Assembly (NCBI GenBank): GCA_910579865.1
Contig: CAJTXA010000041.1
Span: 1 to 14,639, forward strand
Direction of reading: 5' to 3'
DNA length: 14,639 bases
Origin: an uncultured Lachnospiraceae bacterium
GTDB taxonomy: Bacteria > Bacillota > Clostridia > Lachnospirales > Lachnospiraceae
This document shows, one piece after another, positions 1-8,060 of the stretch; the stretch's first letter is position 1, and each line of letters begins with the position of its first letter. Under the pieces are notes generated by a model. The model worked only from the letters and a program-made list of their open reading frames with translations. It made no database searches and had not been told where the DNA came from. The position numbers and the translations under genes were made by a program.

Positions 1-146
1 TCTTTCCCTTTTGGCAGTTCATTTTCATTAAAACAGTATTATAACAAACTTCAGACAAAAAAAACGTGCGTTCATGCTTTTCACTATGTTAGAATAATAC
101 CATACAGATTTACAGAAAGACCACTGATTTTTAAGGAGGAAAATTT

Positions 147-257
147 ATGAGTATGATAGGTTATTATCTCCGCGCAGACGAAAATACCGTCAGCCAGGTC
201 AGGGACGTGTTGTCAAGTGTGTTTTTAAACTTTTATAATCGTAAACTCTTAATTTAA
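147..257 (+). pseudogene. 5' fragment of a DUF1877-like gene
   Basis: A strong ribosome site (AAGGAGGA, 131-140) is followed by ATG at 147 and a reading frame of 36 codons ending in TAA at 255-257. The first ~20 residues, starting MSMIGYYLRADENTVSQV, resemble the start of DUF1877 (YfbM-like) proteins, which are normally well over 100 residues and of unknown function. After about residue 22 the resemblance stops, base composition becomes AT-rich, and the frame soon ends. This looks like the 5' end of a host or element gene whose remainder was replaced by the island to the right. The family match is from memory of the N-terminal pattern only, so it is moderate. The stub itself is unlikely to be functional. 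Confidence 0.5.
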
Positions 258-271
258 CCGATTGCTCTGCT

Positions 272-391
272 TTGATTGGCTTCCATAGACTATCAGAAAT
301 TCCATTCTTGTAAAGCCTGCTAACGCACCGTAAAACGGCTTCGGACTTGACCAGAATTCCATTTCTGATGCAGGACAATCAAGCCAATCAA
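272..391. repeat. Imperfect inverted repeat in the left junction region
   Basis: The arms TTGATTGGCTT (272-282) and AAGCCAATCAA (381-391) are perfect 11-bp inverted copies. A second inner pair, ATCAGAAAT (292-300) and ATTTCTGAT (361-369), continues the symmetry. The ~120-bp block could form a cruciform or be a remnant of a small non-autonomous element. It lies in the 258-477 stretch between the DUF1877-like stub and the end of the peptide operon. A 71-codon minus-strand frame (249-464) spans it but has no ribosome site and no recognised motif. The block is GC-richer than the operon next to it, so it probably belongs to a different sequence source. Confidence 0.45.
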
Positions 392-477
392 TGGCGGTTT
401 CCGCGTCCGGAACACCGGTTTCCAAAATTCCGGAATGGAGGTTTCTTGAAGCAAGAATATTCATTTGAGTTTAGTAA

Positions 478-1134
478 TTAATTATTAAGCCAAATAAAAT
501 TAGTATTTTCATCATATACAGCATTATAAATTATTTCTGCTAGCTGTTCTTCGCTTGCTGTTTTATTATTTTCCCCAATAATTCTACCTTCTGCATTATT
601 ATGTATGTCCATATTTTTATGTTCTAATTTAGTATGCCCATCTACCTCCAAACCCGTAATATCCTTATCCTCGTGAGCCGTTGCAAACATTTCTGCTTTC
701 TCACTTCCGATTAATATAACCATTTCTGCATTCCACATACCATGTCTAAATGCATCACTCCTATCACCAAGCCCATTATAACCAAACTTTTTTTCTGTCT
801 GTGTAGTTGCAATATTTTTGGCTGTATTTACTTTTAATGCATCAAGTGGATATCTAATGACTAATTTTTTTTCTGTATCCGTTAGAGAATTCCAAATATT
901 ACTTACACCACTATCTCTTCTCATAGAAACCTGTCTTACTATAAGCGTTTCTATTTCTTCATTTCCCTTTTCTGGATTTTTCGATTTAATTTCAATAATA
1001 ATCTTTATCAGTTCACCAAAATCATCATTTACTTGTATTGCTAAAGCATTATTTGCTGCCATAGCCTCAATATTAAATCCGATTATCATCCATATGCATA
1101 TTACAAATGTCAACAGTCTTATTTTCTTTTTCAT
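478..1134 (-). CDS. Secreted protein of unknown function (DUF6973-like HN-rich domain)
   Basis: This 218-residue protein begins with a classical signal peptide: basic MKKKIR, a hydrophobic stretch at 8-20 and an AMA-A cleavage site near residue 27. It is therefore predicted to be exported. The C-terminal half carries FRHGMWN (His131), TAHE (His154, Glu155) and MDIHNNAEGR (Asp176, His178, Asn179). This His/Asp/Asn pattern resembles an uncharacterised secreted domain (DUF6973 by recollection) and would suit metal binding or hydrolase activity, but no activity is established. Its ATG follows AGAGG, and it begins 11 bp after the ABC permease stop, so it is the last gene of the peptide operon. Roles in leader removal, self-protection or cell-wall action are possible. 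The family name is tentative; gene reality and secretion are well supported. Confidence 0.8.
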   Translation of the reverse strand: MKKKIRLLTFVICIWMIIGFNIEAMAANNALAIQVNDDFGELIKIIIEIKSKNPEKGNEEIETLIVRQVSMRRDSGVSNIWNSLTDTEKKLVIRYPLDALKVNTAKNIATTQTEKKFGYNGLGDRSDAFRHGMWNAEMVILIGSEKAEMFATAHEDKDITGLEVDGHTKLEHKNMDIHNNAEGRIIGENNKTASEEQLAEIIYNAVYDENTNFIWLNN

Positions 1135-1145
1135 TGTATTCCTCT

Positions 1146-3479
1146 CTATACTTGTCGAATTATTTCTATTATGTTAATTTCCTTAACTTTTTGCAAAGGC
1201 ATCAGTGATGATACAATTGCTGTAAATATAGTAATTCCAATAATTGTAATTATCATTTCAACAGGTAATCTCCATACGGTATTAAAATACTTAGCAACTA
1301 GATGACTATAAAGATAATAATGTAAAGGTACACCAATTGCTATTCCTAACGCCCCACCTCCACATGCATATAATAGAGCCTCCAGTATTACTATCTTTTT
1401 ACATTGTTTTGTCGTCCCACCTACAGCACAAATCATCCCATACTTTTTCATATTATTCCAAACACTTATGCTCATACAATTTATAATATTAAAGATAGTT
1501 ACCGCTATGATAGTTCCACAAAATCCATATACAAAGACTGCCATTGTTAAAAATTGGTTTTTGCTTTCTTCTTTTTTTTGTCGGTAATCAAATATACTAA
1601 ATTTTTCTGGTATAATTTTAGTCATTAATTCCCATACTTCCTCATTTCCCTTACTAAATCTTATATCCAGTATGGAATAATCCATATTTCCTACTACCTG
1701 TTGAAACAATGCTTCTGCAAGCAGGCATCTCACACTGTCAGCCGAATCATATGGAAAATTCCTTAATACTCCTCCTACTACACACGCTATTGTATTGCCT
1801 CCATTACCTTTAATCAGTACCTCATCTCCTACTTCTAAACCACTTTCTTCATCAACTAATATTTCTTCTCCTTCTAATAACCTGCCTATATTTAATTTCC
1901 CAGAAATTATTTTGCTTTCTATCCATTCAAATTGCTGTTTGTCATATGATACAAGCAACGTAGAAAATACATTTCCATTTTTTTCCAATTCTGCATTGTT
2001 TACTTTACGTCCAACAACACTTTCTACACCACTTATTTCTTCTATTTTCCACTTTACTTCATCATGAATATAGTACTTACCTTCTTTATTATAAATAGAG
2101 GCATCCGGATTATATGGCTTTGTAAAATATGAACCTTCATAAATAAAGTTAATCATAACAGAAAAAGCAAAAATCAAAACAATATTCATTGCAAAAGAAG
2201 CTATCATAAGCCCAAGTGATTTTCTATTGCTTCCTGTCTGTCTAAGGCTAATTAGTAATTCTACTGGAATTTTTATCGTCCTTCTTTTTTTTCGGCATTT
2301 TATATCTTTCTGATAAGTTTCTTCATTTATCGCTGTTAATGGCGGAATACTGCATACATATCTTACCGGACTCACTGTCGCTATCATAACTGCTGCCAAA
2401 CCAGTAAATATTCCAATCACAATCCCTGCTATACTGACTTGAAACACAAAAATATTTTCAAACATATCTTTATTAAGAAGTCGTAGCAATAATAAACAGC
2501 ACCATGTCAAAACCACCCCGCTCCCAATCCCTGCGGGTATACTATGACACCATAGTATTTTTCCTTCTTTCTGCACACATCTTCTTAATTGTTTTGAATC
2601 TGCTCCTATACACCTAAGTAAGCCATATAATTGCTTTTTCTCATGAACACTTATATTCAAGCAATTTGTAATCATCAGAATACTTACAAGAAATACAAGA
2701 CAAAATAAAATACCCGCTATCAAATATAAATTAGCGGCTAAGACAGATTTCCCCTTTCCCATAACTGCCAACAATATTTCATTTAACTGTATTCTGTTTT
2801 CTTCCAAATGATACTCTTCTATAAGTTTACATTTTACTTCATCGATTTCTTCCACATTTTGACATGTAATATAATAATCCCCACAACTATTTCCCAGTAT
2901 CCTTCCGCCTTCTACAGACAACAAAAGACCATACACATCTCTTGCTGTAAGGGAAGAAAAGGTATCGCATACCCCTACAATGTCCAGGTTATACGTCTTT
3001 CCTTCCAACCTAACTGGCAGGACATCTCCTACCTTCAAAGCATAATCCTTCTTAACCTTTTTATCAATAACAACCTCTTCTCCGGTCTTTGCATATTGTC
3101 CTTCTAAAAGTCTGACATCAAACTGCTGTATGATATCCGCATCTCCGCATAGTATCCTGCACTCTTTCTCTTTCAATTCTCCTGTTGGTAACTCAACCAA
3201 CCAGCCTGCATGACTTATTCCTTCTATTTTTTCTATATCAGTAATTTCAAAAGAAAGATTTTCCACTTTCATATGATAGTTTCCATAGATGTTCTTGACG
3301 GCCTGTATTTCAACATCTATTCCAATATCCGCCAAACTAAATACCGTTGTAATCATGCAAATAGCCGCCGCAATACATGCCACTGTAATAGTTGTTTTCT
3401 TTTTATGCATACGATAATATTTATATATGATTTCTAAATAATTATTCTTCCACTTATCTTCTTTCACTAACACAACCAT
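1146..3479 (-). CDS. ABC transporter permease, FtsX/MacB family
   Basis: This protein of about 777 residues has two similar halves. Each has an N-terminal membrane helix, a large (~200-residue) outer domain and three further helices, giving roughly eight membrane segments (near 31-50, 250-275, 300-330, 345-370, 425-445, 650-675, 700-725 and 745-770). Conserved FtsX-type features include helix-end motifs such as NIINCMSISVWNNMKKYG and a C-terminal LQKVKEINIIEIIR. Such permeases pair with a separate ATPase and often give immunity to, or export, antimicrobial peptides. The gene overlaps the ATPase by up to 26 bp. The ATG at 3479 lacks a well-spaced ribosome site, and GTG codons at 3473 or 3467 are plausible alternative starts. 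In this operon it is most likely the self-protection or export permease for the RiPP. Confidence 0.88.
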   Translation of the reverse strand: MVVLVKEDKWKNNYLEIIYKYYRMHKKKTTITVACIAAAICMITTVFSLADIGIDVEIQAVKNIYGNYHMKVENLSFEITDIEKIEGISHAGWLVELPTGELKEKECRILCGDADIIQQFDVRLLEGQYAKTGEEVVIDKKVKKDYALKVGDVLPVRLEGKTYNLDIVGVCDTFSSLTARDVYGLLLSVEGGRILGNSCGDYYITCQNVEEIDEVKCKLIEEYHLEENRIQLNEILLAVMGKGKSVLAANLYLIAGILFCLVFLVSILMITNCLNISVHEKKQLYGLLRCIGADSKQLRRCVQKEGKILWCHSIPAGIGSGVVLTWCCLLLLRLLNKDMFENIFVFQVSIAGIVIGIFTGLAAVMIATVSPVRYVCSIPPLTAINEETYQKDIKCRKKRRTIKIPVELLISLRQTGSNRKSLGLMIASFAMNIVLIFAFSVMINFIYEGSYFTKPYNPDASIYNKEGKYYIHDEVKWKIEEISGVESVVGRKVNNAELEKNGNVFSTLLVSYDKQQFEWIESKIISGKLNIGRLLEGEEILVDEESGLEVGDEVLIKGNGGNTIACVVGGVLRNFPYDSADSVRCLLAEALFQQVVGNMDYSILDIRFSKGNEEVWELMTKIIPEKFSIFDYRQKKEESKNQFLTMAVFVYGFCGTIIAVTIFNIINCMSISVWNNMKKYGMICAVGGTTKQCKKIVILEALLYACGGGALGIAIGVPLHYYLYSHLVAKYFNTVWRLPVEMIITIIGITIFTAIVSSLMPLQKVKEINIIEIIRQV

Positions 3480-4134
3480 CCTTTACATACAGTATTCTAT
3501 CTGCTACTTTGGCAATATCATGATTATGAGTAATTAGCAAAACTGTTCTGCCATATTCTTTTGATATTTCCCACAATATTTTAATAACCTCCTGACTATT
3601 TTTGCTATCCAAATTGCCTGTCGGTTCATCTGCTAATATCAATTTCGGCTCTGTTGCCAATGCCCTGCCTATCGCCACTCTTTGCTGCTGCCCGCCCGAT
3701 AACTGTGATGGAAAATGCTGTTTCCTTTTCTCCAGTCCCAATTTATTTATAATACTATCTATTTTCTTTCTATCCGGCTTATTATGCCCTAATGAAATGG
3801 GAAAAATTATATTTTCCTCAACGGTTAATTCCTGAATCAAATTAAAGGATTGAAAAATAAAACCTATGTTTTCTCTTCTAAATACTGCTTGCTGATCCAG
3901 TGTCATCTCTCTTTGTTCTATCCCATCAATTACTATTTTTCCGTTGGTCGGTCTGTCTAACATCCCTACAATATTAAGTAAAGTACTTTTTCCAGAACCC
4001 GATTCACCTATAATAGCAATAAATTCCCCTTTGTGTACTGAAAAACTTACATGATTCAGTGCCTTTACCTCACTATCCCCCGAACCATATATTTTATCGA
4101 CATTCTCCATTTCCAAAATATAATTATCCGCCAT
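3454..4134 (-). CDS. ABC transporter ATP-binding protein (MacB/LolD type)
   Basis: This 226-residue ATPase has every expected motif: Walker A GESGSGKST (43-51), Q-loop Gln95, signature LSGGQ (145-149), Walker B LILADE (165-170) with the D-loop LD following, and H-loop His203. The sequence is typical of cytoplasmic ATPases partnering FtsX/MacB permeases, and such a permease follows immediately. The start was placed at the ATG at 4134, which GGGGAGG precedes at normal spacing; a longer frame opens six codons upstream. The gene overlaps the end of SPASM enzyme 2 by 11 bp, which argues for coupled translation. Its job is probably ATP-driven export of, or protection against, the peptide made by the operon. 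Confidence 0.93.
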   Translation of the reverse strand: MADNYILEMENVDKIYGSGDSEVKALNHVSFSVHKGEFIAIIGESGSGKSTLLNIVGMLDRPTNGKIVIDGIEQREMTLDQQAVFRRENIGFIFQSFNLIQELTVEENIIFPISLGHNKPDRKKIDSIINKLGLEKRKQHFPSQLSGGQQQRVAIGRALATEPKLILADEPTGNLDSKNSQEVIKILWEISKEYGRTVLLITHNHDIAKVADRILYVKDGCVSERR

Positions 4135-5485
4135 AGCAACTTTCCTCCCCAAACAAATACTTTTTGTCTATATCAGTTAAAGAAATATATATTTTTAATG
4201 CTTGTTCCGTTAAAAACTTTTGCAATTTGCAATTACATTCTGCCGGTATATTTATATTTTTCATTAACAAAAGATTATCATGCATACATCCTCCAGAGCA
4301 TATAGACTGACATATACAATATTTACATTTTTCCGGAATTTTATATAATTGATTATATATCACATCATGTTCAAATACATTAGTGGAAACATCCCCCATG
4401 CAAAACTCCTTATCACCCACAAATCGATGACATGGATATATATATCCATCAATATCTATAGATATTGCTTTAAAACCTGCTGCACAATAAACATTTCTCT
4501 TCTTTCCTTCATGAATTTCTCTTAAAATACTATATAGATTATGTCTTGCAATACACTCTTTATATTTATGCTCTAATAATAATTTTTCAAACTCTTCGCA
4601 ATATAAAAAATAATTTTCGATTATTTTTTCAAAATCATTTTCCTTTAACATATTATTTGCTGGTGCCAAATGTACATATGCAAATCCTTCCTCCAACAAA
4701 TGTGTAACATTTTCACTAACATTCAAACCAGCAGGTGTAATTGTACCCCTTGCTCCTACAACCATCTTATCTTGTAAGGCTTTTGCACCTTCAAGTATTC
4801 TAGAATACGCACCTCTTCTATGAATATCAAACCGATTTGCATTAGTTACACTTTCTATTCCATCTATACTAACCTGCACTAAAAAATTATTTTCTCTTAA
4901 AAACTGTACTATTTCATCGTCCGTAATTGTTCCATTAGTTGTTATGCTATAATGAGTTTTTTTATTATATAATATATCTTTTTCTTTACAATACCCCACC
5001 GAACGCTTTATTACTTCAAAATTTATTAAAGGTTCTCCTCCAAAAAAAAGAATTACAATATCTTTTGTGTTTCTAGAATGTTCATACAAAAAGTCTATAG
5101 CTCTTTTTGCAACTTCAAAACTCATTATACCTATATTTTTATATTCTCCGCCATCTCCAAAACAGTACTCACATCTTAAATTACATTTCTGTGTTACTAA
5201 TAATGTCATGTCACATATATCTAATTTTTCTATCTCTATTTTTCGTATTCTATCTCCTCTTTCATAAATCAGTTTCATTTCTTCTAATTTATCAATCATT
5301 TCCTGTATATCTACTTTTATATCATACCTATTAACTCTTTTCCACATTTCTTCTTCAGTCGCTGGCTTATTTAATAGCACATCCTTGATTAAGAAATTTA
5401 TCTTAAAAATTTTATTTGTTTCAGCAATATATACATAATTTTCTTTTTCGTTTTCTAATAACATATACGTATTATATATGATCAT
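4124..5485 (-). CDS. Radical SAM/SPASM peptide maturase 2
   Basis: This 453-residue enzyme has three parts. Residues 1-80 look like a winged-helix RiPP recognition (PqqD-like) domain. The radical SAM core carries CNLRCEYC (Cys101, 105, 108) and GGEP (149-152). The C-terminal SPASM region has many Cys, including 334, 352, 387, 390, 392, 396, 400 and 417, enough for two auxiliary [4Fe-4S] clusters. This is the build of sactipeptide/ranthipeptide-type maturases, which form Cys thioether crosslinks in a precursor peptide. Exact chemistry cannot be read from sequence. ATG overlaps the stop of the EpeE-like gene as ATGA, with GAGGGG as ribosome site. It parallels maturase 1 closely, with the core Cys at identical residue numbers, suggesting an old duplication with a divided task on the same three-Cys precursor. 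Confidence 0.9.
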   Translation of the reverse strand: MIIYNTYMLLENEKENYVYIAETNKIFKINFLIKDVLLNKPATEEEMWKRVNRYDIKVDIQEMIDKLEEMKLIYERGDRIRKIEIEKLDICDMTLLVTQKCNLRCEYCFGDGGEYKNIGIMSFEVAKRAIDFLYEHSRNTKDIVILFFGGEPLINFEVIKRSVGYCKEKDILYNKKTHYSITTNGTITDDEIVQFLRENNFLVQVSIDGIESVTNANRFDIHRRGAYSRILEGAKALQDKMVVGARGTITPAGLNVSENVTHLLEEGFAYVHLAPANNMLKENDFEKIIENYFLYCEEFEKLLLEHKYKECIARHNLYSILREIHEGKKRNVYCAAGFKAISIDIDGYIYPCHRFVGDKEFCMGDVSTNVFEHDVIYNQLYKIPEKCKYCICQSICSGGCMHDNLLLMKNINIPAECNCKLQKFLTEQALKIYISLTDIDKKYLFGEESCYGG

Positions 5486-6411
5486 ATTTTCCCCTCTATT
5501 TTCTCTATAGCATCATCAATAACTTTCTTATCAAAATAACTGAATATTTTACTACATGCATCACACATATCTACATATTGGCAATTGTCAACCAAACCAG
5601 GATTCATATCTCTAATAGTATTAATCAACACTTGTAAACCATTTTTCTTAATATAATTAGTATATATATTATTTTTAGCATTTACCAAAATTGTTTCAAA
5701 TGAATCCACATAAACATTTCCCACACTTCTTATACTACTCATTACACAAGCACTTCCACATGGATATACTGTACCATTGGGTTCAATAAGTAACATATTG
5801 CTTTCATTGCATTTTCCTCTAATTGTATCACTCAAATAGAACAATTCTTTTGGTATTTTTACTGCATCTCCAATTGGATACGCTCTATATTGGCAAAATA
5901 AAATATTAGCCATTTCATCATCAAAATGTTCTAAAACATGCCGATTACCGATTCCATTTTTTAAAATTGTACAACCTATCAAAACTTTAATATCTAACAT
6001 CTGGGAAATTCTAAAAATTCTTCGATAATTTTCAGTAGATATATGCTTCATATGGAAATCATCCAAACTAACCTTTATACTTCTTACACCATAGTGTTTG
6101 AGTTTTTCTAATTTTTCAAATGTACCATCCTTATCAGTTGCCCAAAAAGCATTAGTTGTAAATGTTGTTTGCATTCCTAATGAAAAAGCCAACTTGCATA
6201 ATTCTAAAATTTCTTCATAATAGATAAATGGTTCACCACCAGTAATTCCTATAAGTTTAATTCCATTATAAGCAGAATCTCGTATTACCTTTTTTGCTAC
6301 TTCCAAATCCATTTTTTCATTTCTGTTTGGTCCACATTTCAAACCACATATTTCACAAGTTCCCGTACATTTATATGTATACAGCAGCCCTACAGCATTA
6401 TATTCTATCAT
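5482..6411 (-). CDS. EpeE/YydG-like radical SAM enzyme (possible peptide epimerase)
   Basis: This 309-residue radical SAM protein has CTGTCEIC (Cys15, 19, 22) plus a nearby Cys26, GGEP at 58-61, and a reduced auxiliary-cluster region with Cys201, YPCGSAC (Cys218, 222) and a C-terminal CQYVDMCDAC (Cys277, 283, 286). Length, lack of an N-terminal recognition domain, the TTNAFW segment, the LDDFH segment and the CxxC-SxxFxYF tail recall YydG/EpeE, which converts L- to D-residues in the EpeX peptide of Bacillus subtilis. The resemblance is from memory and the hydrogen-donor Cys is not certainly aligned; Cys218 or Cys222 could serve. The ATG at 6411 was chosen because GGGAGGA precedes it. ATGA overlaps join it to both neighbouring maturases, so all three enzymes are translationally coupled. 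Confidence 0.72.
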   Translation of the reverse strand: MIEYNAVGLLYTYKCTGTCEICGLKCGPNRNEKMDLEVAKKVIRDSAYNGIKLIGITGGEPFIYYEEILELCKLAFSLGMQTTFTTNAFWATDKDGTFEKLEKLKHYGVRSIKVSLDDFHMKHISTENYRRIFRISQMLDIKVLIGCTILKNGIGNRHVLEHFDDEMANILFCQYRAYPIGDAVKIPKELFYLSDTIRGKCNESNMLLIEPNGTVYPCGSACVMSSIRSVGNVYVDSFETILVNAKNNIYTNYIKKNGLQVLINTIRDMNPGLVDNCQYVDMCDACSKIFSYFDKKVIDDAIEKIEGKI

Positions 6412-7784
6412 CTGTTTTCCTCCCAATATTTGCAAAGTTTTCTAAATAAATCGGGTTCATTTACTTTAATCTTCAGGTATAATCTAAGACTAATATCAAA
6501 TAATATTTTATTTTTTTCACACCACTCTTCAGCAGGTATATTAATATCCGAATTGTATACTAAATTTTCACACGGACAACCTTCCCCGCAATATAATTGG
6601 CAATAACAATTCTGACATTGTGCAACCTTTTGTTTCTCGAAAGGTTTAGAAAATACTGTGAAATCATGTTGCCTAACATTTCCCAACAAAAAATCATTCT
6701 CCCCAACTAAACGATAACACGAATATGCGTCTCCATTACTTGCGAATGCTGCAATCTTTTCCTTCCAAACGAAACAATTAATTGCATAGTTTCTAGTATG
6801 TAAATTTTGCATATAATCAAATATGTTGCCATAAATATTCTTACTTCCAGAAATCAAGTGCTGATACATTAAATCACTCAATATTTCAGTTTGGAATTTG
6901 AGTTCTTTATAATCTTTTTCTTGATATATTTCATTTTTGTCAAATACTATATTTGAGTAAACTTTATCTACTCCCATTTCCCATAAAGCAGTAACTGCTT
7001 CTTCTAAAAAAGGAATATCTTCTCTTCGTAATGTTATTTGACAATTTAAATTACTAATATGAGCCAACAGTTTTTTTGTGTTTTTTGCAACTAGATCCAT
7101 ACTTCCCTTCCCTGATGCAAACGCTCTATTTTTATTGTGAATTTTTGAAATCCCATCTAAACTTACACTTACTAAAAAATCATTTTTAATAAACATTTCT
7201 ATAATACTATTATTTAATATTGTTCCGTTAGTAGTAATCATATATTTAACATTTCCGTTAATACTTTGCTTTTTTGAATTTATGTATTGTACAACAAATT
7301 CAATTACTTCTAAATTTAAGAGTGGTTCTCCCCCAAAAAAGCTTACAACGATATTCTGCTTTTTCTCTTCAATATTTTTTAACCAATAATCAACACACCT
7401 ACGTGCAGTATCAATTGACATCATTTCTTGTTGGAGTCCATAACTTCCCCCTTTTCCGAAACAATACGAACATTTCAAATTACATTTTTGAGCGACATTT
7501 AGGAACAATGTATTAAGTGAGTGCACATTTTTCCCACCTATTTTTTGATATGTCCTTAGTAGTAAATTTTGTTCTGATAATATACCATTATTCATTGCTA
7601 CAAGTAGCCCTTTTTCTGCATTTTCTATTTCTTCCACTGTAAACTTTTCTGTTAATTTTTCATTTCTATTTAAAAGTATTTCATATAATATTTCGCTAAT
7701 TTCAAAAATATTTCCTGTACCACCATCAAATGCAAAGTATCTATGATTTATTTTTTCTAATTTGAATGTACTATTTACTTTCAT
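6408..7784 (-). CDS. Radical SAM/SPASM peptide maturase 1
   Basis: This 458-residue enzyme begins with about 75 residues resembling a RiPP recognition element. The radical SAM core follows, with CNLKCSYC (Cys101, 105, 108) and GGEP (151-154). A full SPASM region comes last, with Cys337, 356, 390, 393, 395, 399, 403, 405 and 422. Such enzymes bind the leader of a small peptide and install bonds, often from Cys sulphur to a neighbouring residue's carbon. It is the first enzyme gene after the 42-residue precursor, separated by a strong hairpin. The ATG at 7784 has GGAGGG close by; a TTG four codons earlier is less likely. The CFGKGGSYG stretch after the SAM cluster recalls clostridial Cys-rich-peptide maturases (CcpM/ranthipeptide-like), but subfamily assignment is tentative. 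Confidence 0.9.
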   Translation of the reverse strand: MKVNSTFKLEKINHRYFAFDGGTGNIFEISEILYEILLNRNEKLTEKFTVEEIENAEKGLLVAMNNGILSEQNLLLRTYQKIGGKNVHSLNTLFLNVAQKCNLKCSYCFGKGGSYGLQQEMMSIDTARRCVDYWLKNIEEKKQNIVVSFFGGEPLLNLEVIEFVVQYINSKKQSINGNVKYMITTNGTILNNSIIEMFIKNDFLVSVSLDGISKIHNKNRAFASGKGSMDLVAKNTKKLLAHISNLNCQITLRREDIPFLEEAVTALWEMGVDKVYSNIVFDKNEIYQEKDYKELKFQTEILSDLMYQHLISGSKNIYGNIFDYMQNLHTRNYAINCFVWKEKIAAFASNGDAYSCYRLVGENDFLLGNVRQHDFTVFSKPFEKQKVAQCQNCYCQLYCGEGCPCENLVYNSDINIPAEEWCEKNKILFDISLRLYLKIKVNEPDLFRKLCKYWEENR

Positions 7785-7801
7785 TTTTCCCTCCAATCAG
7801 A

Positions 7802-7844
7802 AAAATCGGGTGATATTATTATAAAACTAATATCACCCGATTTT
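7802..7844 (-). terminator. Intercistronic hairpin after the precursor gene
   Basis: A perfect 17-bp stem (7802-7818 with 7828-7844) encloses a 9-nt loop. On the minus strand it ends in a short T-run right before the ribosome site of maturase 1. It lies 7 bp past the precursor stop codon. Placed here it would act as a partial terminator and 3' stabiliser, giving many precursor transcripts per enzyme transcript, a common arrangement in bacteriocin operons. The stem ends in A/T runs on both sides, so it could also work on the plus strand. Confidence 0.8.
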
Positions 7845-7851
7845 ACGTACA

Positions 7852-7980
7852 CTAATGGATAAACGGCTGACAAATACCTTCGATTGATCCACAAGAGTCT
7901 GAATGTCCGCAGAAGATAAATCCATCATTGTCCTTAACTTCTTTGTCCTCTACGTTTACCTGAACAAACATCTTATCCAT
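7852..7980 (-). CDS. Probable RiPP precursor peptide, 42 aa with three Cys
   Basis: A 42-codon frame starts at ATG 7980, eight bases after the strong site AAGGAAGGAGG, and ends TAG at 7852-7854. The N-terminal ~20 residues (MDKMFVQVNVEDKEVKDNDG) are charged and Cys-free, as expected of a leader. The C-terminal part is uncharged and Cys/Gly/Ser-rich, with CGHSDSCGSIEGIC (Cys24, 30, 37) followed by QPFIH. It lies between agrB and three radical SAM genes, is followed by an intercistronic hairpin, and has the best ribosome site in the operon. Together these fit the substrate of the maturases. I recognise no named precursor family. No GG-type cleavage site or C39 peptidase is evident, so the leader/core boundary is unknown. 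Sactipeptide, ranthipeptide or D-residue-bearing products are all possible. Confidence 0.82.
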   Translation of the reverse strand: MDKMFVQVNVEDKEVKDNDGFIFCGHSDSCGSIEGICQPFIH

Positions 7981-8007
7981 AACCTTGTCCTCCTTCCTTT
8001 AATGATT

Positions 8008-8038
8008 ATATTATCTCCTCAACAAGGAATGATAATAT
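8008..8038 (-). other. Small hairpin between agrB and the precursor gene
   Basis: ATATTATC (8008-8015) pairs with GATAATAT (8031-8038), and TCC pairs with GGA inside, around a 7-nt loop. It sits 28 bp upstream of the precursor ATG and has no following T-run, so it is not a terminator. It could mark an RNA processing point or protect the 5' end of a precursor-containing transcript. Confidence 0.35.
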
Positions 8039-8060
8039 CAAATATGATCTTTTCTATTAA

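Noticed and set aside
1..146. Promoter for the DUF1877-like stub
   Set aside because: AT-rich hexamers such as TAGAAT occur but none forms a convincing -35/-10 pair; only the ribosome site is clear.
249..464. 71-codon minus-strand frame after the secreted protein gene
   Set aside because: No ribosome site, no recognised motif, and it spans an inverted repeat; kept only as a repeat region.
7852..7980. Reading the small peptide as a lanthipeptide or a second AgrD
   Set aside because: There is no lanthipeptide synthetase in the window, and the peptide lacks the amphipathic helix and QPExP tail of AgrD; the neighbouring radical SAM enzymes fit better.
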